Below are positions 59,734 through 64,000 of a stretch of 64,000 nt of DNA, one piece after another (within the stretch, counting starts at the first letter, position 1; each line of letters opens with the position of its first letter). This stretch comes from an uncultured Oscillospiraceae bacterium. GTDB taxonomy: Bacteria > Bacillota > Clostridia > Oscillospirales > Oscillospiraceae. The DNA lies in the NCBI GenBank assembly GCA_944386985.1, contig CALXDD010000005.1:53751-117750 (forward strand). The letters run 5' to 3'. The notes beneath the pieces are model-generated. The model saw only the letters and a program-made list of their open reading frames with translations. It was not told the origin of the DNA and made no database searches. A program made the position numbers and the translations under genes.

Positions 59734-60012
59734 TTACCGGATCATTTCCACCTTCCGGATCTTCCCCCGAATCCGCAGCTCACAGCCGGTCATGGCCATG
59801 AGCTCCAGCTCCTCCCCCGTCACCCGCACCACCAGCCGCCCGCCGTTGATGTCGATGGCCTCCCGGCTGTAGGAGAGGATGCCCTGATGGCTGTCCATCA
59901 GCATCTGGCAGTCGCCGATCAGCTCCACGCAGGGCAGGGAGGAGATCACATCCGCCGGCAGATCAAAGAGATCCGCCGCCCGCCGCACCAAGTCCCCTCG
60001 GTTTCGCTCCAT
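59734..60012 (-). CDS. yqfC: YqfC (YabP/YqfC family sporulation protein)
   Basis: 92-aa beta-rich protein: DLPADVISSLPCVELIGDCQMLMDSHQGILSYSREAI...VRVTGEELELMAMTGCELRIRGKI, characteristic of the YabP/YqfC family. It is the first gene of the yqfC-yqfD-phoH-...-recO run. In Bacillus the pair is under sigmaE. Starts after AGGAGGGATACC. Confidence 0.93.
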   Translation of the reverse strand: MERNRGDLVRRAADLFDLPADVISSLPCVELIGDCQMLMDSHQGILSYSREAIDINGGRLVVRVTGEELELMAMTGCELRIRGKIRKVEMIR

Positions 60013-60095
60013 GGTATCCCTCCTTCTCCCTCTACCTTATGACGGCCCGCCCCATTCCATGCCCTCCCTTTTTTCAGGTTTTTTTCAAAACCCCC

Positions 60096-60124
60096 TTGAC
60101 AAACCTGGGAGAATGTATTATTGT
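60096..60124 (+). promoter_or_regulatory. SigmaA promoter of the GntR-ABC operon
   Basis: TTGACA (60096-60101) and TATTGT (60119-60124) with 17-bp spacing. Confidence 0.7.
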
Positions 60125-60142
60125 ACTAATCACTTAATACAA
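60121..60142. promoter_or_regulatory. Inverted repeat over the start site, candidate GntR operator
   Basis: TTGTACTAA (60121-60129) is mirrored by TTAATACAA (60134-60142) with 8 of 9 matches and a 4-bp centre. It overlaps the -10 and transcription start, as for YtrA-type autorepressors. Confidence 0.55.
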
Positions 60143-60162
60143 CAACACAAAGGAGGATGCCT

Positions 60163-60528
60163 GTGGAATGGAAACTGACGGACGACCGTCCCATCTGGAT
60201 GCAGCTGAGCGAGCAGATGGCCCGCCGGATCGTAGCGGGGCAGTACCCGCCGGGGTCAAAGCTGCCGGCGGTGCGGGAGCTGGCGGCGGACGCCGGCGTC
60301 AACCCCAACACCATGCAGCGGGCGCTGGCCCAGCTGGAAAACGACGGACTGGCGGTATCCAACCGCACGGCGGGACGTATGGTAACGGAGAACATCGCCG
60401 CCATTGAGGCGGTGCGCCGGAACATGGCCCGGCAGCTGGCGGAGGAATTTTTGTCGGCCATCCAGGACCTTGGGTACACCAGGGACGATGTGATGGCACT
60501 ATGGAAGGAGGAAGAACACCATGGCTGA
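60163..60528 (+). CDS. GntR-family regulator, YtrA subfamily
   Basis: 121 aa: winged-helix domain (QLSEQMARRIVAGQYPPGSKLPAVRELAADAGVNPNTMQRALAQLENDGL) plus a short C-terminal dimerisation tail, the YtrA layout. GTG 60163 is chosen because AGGAGG ends 6 nt before it; the ATG at 60157 directly touches that site. It overlaps the ABC ATPase gene by 8 bp and probably represses this operon until an envelope-acting compound is present. Confidence 0.9.
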   Translation: MEWKLTDDRPIWMQLSEQMARRIVAGQYPPGSKLPAVRELAADAGVNPNTMQRALAQLENDGLAVSNRTAGRMVTENIAAIEAVRRNMARQLAEEFLSAIQDLGYTRDDVMALWKEEEHHG

Positions 60529-61246
60529 TTTTCTCATCTGCTGCAGGAATCTGACCAAGGCCTACGGCCACCGGGTGGCCCTGCAGGGGGTGGACCTGGA
60601 GCTGGGCCGGGGACGGATCGTGGGGCTTTTAGGGCCCAACGGCAGCGGCAAGACCACACTCATCAAGATCTTCTGCGGACTTTTGCAGCCCACCTTAGGG
60701 GAAGTGACCATCGACGGGCAGGCCCCGGGGGTCTACACCAAGTCCATCATCAGCTATCTGCCGGACCGGATGTACTTTGCCGACTGGATGCGGGCCACGG
60801 ATCTCTTTGATCTCTTCAGCGACTTCTATGCCGACTTTGACCGGCAGAAGGCCATGGACATGTGCCGCGCTCTGGGCGTGAATCCCCACGACCGTGTCAA
60901 GACCATGTCCAAGGGCACCAAGGAGAAGGTGCAGCTGGTGATGGTGATGGCCCGGAAGGCCCAGCTGTATCTGCTGGACGAGCCCATCGCCGGGGTGGAC
61001 CCGGCGGCCCGGGAGTTCATCCTGAACACCATTCTCACCAACTACAACGAGGAGGGCACAGTGCTGATCTCCACCCACCTCATCAGCGACATCGAGCGGG
61101 TTTTGGACGAGGTGATTTTTCTCCAGAACGGCCGGATAACTCTCCACAACAGCGTGGACAACATCCGGGAGCAGGAGGGCAAGAGCGTGGACGCTCTGTT
61201 CCGGGAGATGTTCCGGGCCATGCCCATGGAAGGAGGCGGGTTCTGA
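60521..61246 (+). CDS. ABC transporter ATP-binding protein (YtrB-like)
   Basis: 241 aa with Walker A GPNGSGKTT, an atypical signature MSKGTKEKVQL (instead of LSGGQ), Walker B YLLDEPIAGVD and the switch His in STHLISDIE. Together with the permease encoded downstream it forms an exporter-type ABC transporter controlled by the upstream regulator. Confidence 0.92.
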   Translation: MADFLICCRNLTKAYGHRVALQGVDLELGRGRIVGLLGPNGSGKTTLIKIFCGLLQPTLGEVTIDGQAPGVYTKSIISYLPDRMYFADWMRATDLFDLFSDFYADFDRQKAMDMCRALGVNPHDRVKTMSKGTKEKVQLVMVMARKAQLYLLDEPIAGVDPAAREFILNTILTNYNEEGTVLISTHLISDIERVLDEVIFLQNGRITLHNSVDNIREQEGKSVDALFREMFRAMPMEGGGF

Positions 61247-62046
61247 TGCTGGGAAAGCTTCTCAAATATGATTTTCGCTCGGTGAGCCGGGAGTTCATGC
61301 TTCTGTGGCCGGCGGCCCTGGTGATTGCCCTTGTGATGCGCTTCACCGTCTTCTCCGGCACAGGCAGCGAGTCCAACCAGCTGCCGGATCTGGTCAACGT
61401 TTTGGTGGTGCTGGCCTACTTCGCCGTGATGGTGGCCATGTTCGTCATCGCCCTGCTGTTCATCATCCAGCGCTTTTACAAAGGACTTCTGGGCCAGGAG
61501 GGGTATCTCATGAACACCCTGCCGGTGCGCCCCTGGCAGCTGGTCACCTCCAAGCTGATCTGCGCGGTGGTGGTCACTGTCATCAGCTGCGCGGTGGCAT
61601 TTCTGTCCATGATTTTGATGATCCCCCTCACCTTCCAGGATATTTTTAATATTGATTTTCAGTCCCTGTGGAAAAATCTGGCGGATGTTTTCCCCGACAT
61701 GGTCCTCCTCCTGGTGGAGCTGGCGCTGACGATGCTGACGGGTCTGGTGGCCTCCATCACCCAGCTGTACGTCTCCATGGCCATCGGCCATCTCTTTGGA
61801 AAAAACCGCATCGTCGGCAGCATTGTGGCCTATGTGGGCATCGGCATGGCCCTCAATGTGATCTTCACCCTGGGAGCCTCCCTGCTGAGCGCTCTGAACA
61901 TCTATAACTGGATGGACTGGAACCTCAACTATACCACCGGTGTCCACCTGGTACTGTGGCTGCTCATTGTGTCCGACGCGGTGCTCTCCGTTGTGTTTTT
62001 CTTCGGCACCACCTATATTCTGAAAAACAAGCTGAATCTGGAGTAA
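61246..62046 (+). CDS. ABC-2-type permease
   Basis: 266 aa from ATG 61246, which overlaps the ATPase stop (TGATG). Six membrane helices are visible, beginning MLGKLLKYDFRSVSREFMLLWPAALVIALVM, with a large helical pair in the middle (LLVELALTMLTGLVASITQLYVSMAIGHLF). The substrate of such YtrC-like permeases is unknown, with cell-wall antibiotic stress roles reported for relatives. Confidence 0.88.
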   Translation: MLGKLLKYDFRSVSREFMLLWPAALVIALVMRFTVFSGTGSESNQLPDLVNVLVVLAYFAVMVAMFVIALLFIIQRFYKGLLGQEGYLMNTLPVRPWQLVTSKLICAVVVTVISCAVAFLSMILMIPLTFQDIFNIDFQSLWKNLADVFPDMVLLLVELALTMLTGLVASITQLYVSMAIGHLFGKNRIVGSIVAYVGIGMALNVIFTLGASLLSALNIYNWMDWNLNYTTGVHLVLWLLIVSDAVLSVVFFFGTTYILKNKLNLE

Positions 62047-62085
62047 GGGACCATCCCCTCTTCTTTTTAGAGAAAGGAGCACAAC

Positions 62086-62604
62086 ATGAAGCGATGGATT
62101 GCCTTTTTCCTTCTGGCGCTGAGTCTCTGTCTCCTCAGCGGCTGCCAGAGCGGCGGCGTCCAGGGCCGGATCCGGACACGGGTGGGGGTGGACGTCTCCG
62201 GCGGCACGGAGGTCTCCCATTATGACACCCACGGCGGCTTCCACGGCGACGGCATCTCCTGCTACGCCTACACCTTCTCCGACGACAGCTGTCTCCAGCA
62301 GGTCTCCCAGGCCGACGGCTGGAGTGTGTTCCCCCTGGATGAGACGGCCGAGGCCCTGCTCTACGGGATCTCAAAGGAAACAGATTCCGGCACCTCTTAT
62401 GCCGGGCCCTTCTTCACCTATGAAAACGAGGACAACTGCCTGGTGCCGCCCATCGAAAACGGGTACTACCGCCTGGTGGACCGCCACAGTGATGCCGGTA
62501 CTCCCGACGACCCGGGACTGCTGGCGCGCAAGTCCTATAACTGCACGCTGGCGGTCTATGACGCGGACACCTCCACCTTCTATTTCTGCGAGCTGGACAC
62601 CTGA
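62086..62604 (+). CDS. Lipoprotein of the YtrA-type operon, unknown function
   Basis: 172 aa with signal MKRWIAFFLLALSLCLLSGC (lipobox LSGC). The mature domain is acidic and has Cys pairs (SCYAYTFSDDSC). It follows the permease gene by 39 nt after GAAAGGAG, so it is probably in the same transcript. Confidence 0.75.
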   Translation: MKRWIAFFLLALSLCLLSGCQSGGVQGRIRTRVGVDVSGGTEVSHYDTHGGFHGDGISCYAYTFSDDSCLQQVSQADGWSVFPLDETAEALLYGISKETDSGTSYAGPFFTYENEDNCLVPPIENGYYRLVDRHSDAGTPDDPGLLARKSYNCTLAVYDADTSTFYFCELDT

Positions 62605-62621
62605 CATATTTTATCCCATAG

Positions 62622-62662
62622 AGAACGCCGACGCGGCAGCTGCCGCGTCGGCGTTCTTTTTC
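62622..62662. terminator. Bidirectional terminator between convergent lipoprotein genes
   Basis: GAACGCCGACGCGGCA (62623-62638) pairs with TGCCGCGTCGGCGTTC (62641-62656), followed by TTTTTC on the plus strand. Confidence 0.9.
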
Positions 62663-62679
62663 GTTTCTCCCGGTCTCTC

Positions 62680-63297
62680 TCACATCGCCTGAGGCGGCTG
62701 CTCCTCCCCTGATGGCAGCGCCACATACCGCACCTCCAGCGCCTGGCAGGTGAGAAGATACCGCACCGCCGGCTGTCCCTCTGTCCGGCTGGTGCGGCTG
62801 AGGGCCAGGGCCAGCCCGGTCTCGTCGTCCAGCAGGCAGCTCACCTCCTCCCCCGCCAGTTTCCCCTCATACACCGTGCCCTCCCGCCCGGCCATGGCAT
62901 CCCGGCGGACGGCGGTGAGGCCGGTGCAGTCCTGGAACAGCAGGTTCAGGGGGAGAAACTCACTTTGAAACCGTGCCACCGCCTCCTGGGACAGAGGCGG
63001 GATGTCGCTGCGGAAGAATTCTCCCCCCGGCTCCTCCCGGTTATAAAAGCCGTAGCCCCCCTCCTCCTTCAGAAAGAGATACTCCTCCCCCTTGCCGCCG
63101 GAGAAATAAAATCCCCTCTCCTGCTGCATAAAAACAAATTGCTGGGAGGTCACGAGGTTTTGATCCTCATAGACGCTTAGCTGAAAAAGGACCCGGCACT
63201 GCCGGGGAAGCGCCTCCGGAGCCTTTGGGGCGGGGGGCAGGCCGCAGCCGCAGAGGAAGACCATAAGTATTGCAATACACCAGCATCCCTTCCGCAT
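62680..63297 (-). CDS. Lipoprotein, unknown function
   Basis: 205 aa from ATG 63297 (preceded by AGAGGAGGCGG). Signal MRKGCWCIAILMVFLCGC with lipobox at residue 18, then a Pro-rich linker and a beta-rich domain (CRVLFQLSVYEDQNLVTSQQFVFMQQ, GGYGFYNREEPGGEFFRSD). No motif recognised. The open frame extends 44 codons further, but that part lacks a ribosome-binding site. Confidence 0.75.
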   Translation of the reverse strand: MRKGCWCIAILMVFLCGCGLPPAPKAPEALPRQCRVLFQLSVYEDQNLVTSQQFVFMQQERGFYFSGGKGEEYLFLKEEGGYGFYNREEPGGEFFRSDIPPLSQEAVARFQSEFLPLNLLFQDCTGLTAVRRDAMAGREGTVYEGKLAGEEVSCLLDDETGLALALSRTSRTEGQPAVRYLLTCQALEVRYVALPSGEEQPPQAM

Positions 63298-63477
63298 CTT
63301 CCGCCTCCTCTCTGAAAAAATGGAATGGTACCATTCTATTCTCTCAAGAGGGCGGAAAGAGGCGAAAGAGCAGGGAGAAGATGGCAGAAAATTCATCAGA
63401 CAAGCGGAAAATTTCTTGCATCTTTTCAAAAGGATGGTACACTAAGACCATGAGTCATCTCACAAGGAGGAACCACC

Positions 63478-64000
63478 ATGGTAGAACTGATCCAAAAAGG
63501 CGCCTATCTCCGGGACGGGCAGATCCTCTGGGCCGATGAGGCCGCGGGGATGGAAGCTCCCGACGCCGCCCGGGAAAAGACCATCGCCTACTCCATTCTC
63601 CGCGCCCACGACAAAAGCGGCGGCGGAGACAAGATGCGTCTGAAGTTCGACGCCCTCATCTCCCACGACATCACCTTCGTGGGCATCATCCAGACTGCAA
63701 AGGCCTCCGGCCTTGAGAAGTTTCCCATTCCCTACGCCATGACCAACTGCCACAACAGTCTCTGCGCCGTGGGCGGCACCATCAATGAGGACGACCACGC
63801 CTTCGGCCTCTCCGCGGCCAAGAAGTACGGCGGCATCTATGTCCCCGCCAACCAGGCCGTCATCCACCAGTACGCCCGGGAGCGGCTGGCGGGCTGCGGC
63901 AAGATGATCCTCGGCTCCGACAGCCACACCCGCTACGGCGCCTACGGCTGCATGGGCGTGGGCGAGGGCGGCGGCGAGCTGGTCAAGCAGCTGCTGGAGA
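63478..64000 (+). CDS. Aconitase-family hydratase, N-terminal part
   Basis: From ATG 63478 (AAGGAGGAACCACC) the frame runs off the window after 174 codons. It contains [26 protein letters not shown] and [21 protein letters not shown], the HNxL and SDSHT regions of the aconitase superfamily that bind substrate and position the 4Fe-4S cluster. It resembles the YbhJ-type hydratases more than AcnA/LeuC in its start. The gene continues beyond the window, so the cluster Cys residues cannot be checked fully. Confidence 0.8.
   Translation, partial: MVELIQKGAYLRDGQILWADEAAGMEAPDAAREKTIAYSILRAHDKSGGGDKMRLKFDALISHDITFVGIIQTAKASGLEKFPIPYAMTNCHNSLCAVGGTINEDDHAFGLSAAKKYGGIYVPANQAVIHQYARERLAGCGKMILGSDSHTRYGAYGCMGVGEGGGELVKQLLE

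Overview
The window is a 64-kb piece of a chromosome from an endospore-forming Gram-positive anaerobe, most likely a Clostridia member of the Oscillospiraceae type. The evidence is: spoVT, yqfC and yqfD; the conserved order yqfC-yqfD-phoH-ybeY-...-era-yqzL-recO; a Crh-type HPr with Gln in place of the catalytic His; a clostridial glycogen operon containing glgD; rubrerythrin; and many lipoproteins with short lipobox signals. The backbone is GC-rich. The polysaccharide block (about 17.9-41.7 kb) is clearly AT-richer, which suggests horizontal acquisition. I saw no rRNA, tRNA, CRISPR array or intact insertion sequence.

Layout. (1) 0-6.1 kb: edge of a ribbon-helix-helix regulator gene, a small acidic protein, a DEAD-box RNA helicase, an orphan OppA-like lipoprotein, a second lipoprotein with two stacked promoters (sigmaA plus an ECF-type GGAAC-N16-CGTC site), and an ECF sigma/membrane-partner pair behind a perfect cre-like palindrome. 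(2) 6.3-15.1 kb: glycogen operon glgB-glgC-glgD-glgA-glgP on the minus strand, with a strong sigmaA promoter and a perfect Spo0A box just upstream of it. (3) 15.6-17.7 kb: MBL-fold hydrolase, small membrane protein, rubrerythrin. (4) 17.9-41.7 kb: one minus-strand run of tightly overlapping genes for a cell-surface polysaccharide. It encodes glycosyltransferases, two sialyltransferase-like GT52 candidates, a NeuB-like synthase, a KdsC-like phosphatase and a CMP-sugar synthetase, several Gfo/Idh/MocA and SDR enzymes, rfbF, a UDP-sugar dehydrogenase, two UDP-galactopyranose mutases and an ABC exporter. A decay zone at 20.7-23.1 kb holds a frameshifted rmlC-like gene, an acyltransferase with one amber stop, and a truncated 685-bp duplication of the exporter/glf region. 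(5) 42.1-47.1 kb: Wzy/ligase-like membrane protein, initiating phosphoglycosyltransferase and a GT4 enzyme. (6) 47.6-54.1 kb: spoVT, a c-di-AMP (ydaO/yuaA-type) riboswitch in front of a frameshifted sodium:solute symporter, crh, mutS2, recO. (7) 54.1-60.0 kb: a 27-codon YqzL-like gene, a hairpin-rich insertion flanked by a second, synonymously diverged copy of the era 3' end, then era, an acyltransferase, ybeY, phoH, yqfD, yqfC. (8) 60.1-64.0 kb: GntR/YtrA-type regulator with an ABC transporter, two lipoproteins, and the start of an aconitase-family hydratase.

Recurring themes are carbon control and sporulation (Crh, two cre-like palindromes, a Spo0A box on the glycogen operon, SpoVT) and polysaccharide-locus turnover. 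The nonulosonic-acid genes have a phosphatase but no hydrolysing 2-epimerase, which fits a phosphorylated (KDN-like) route better than the Neu5Ac route.
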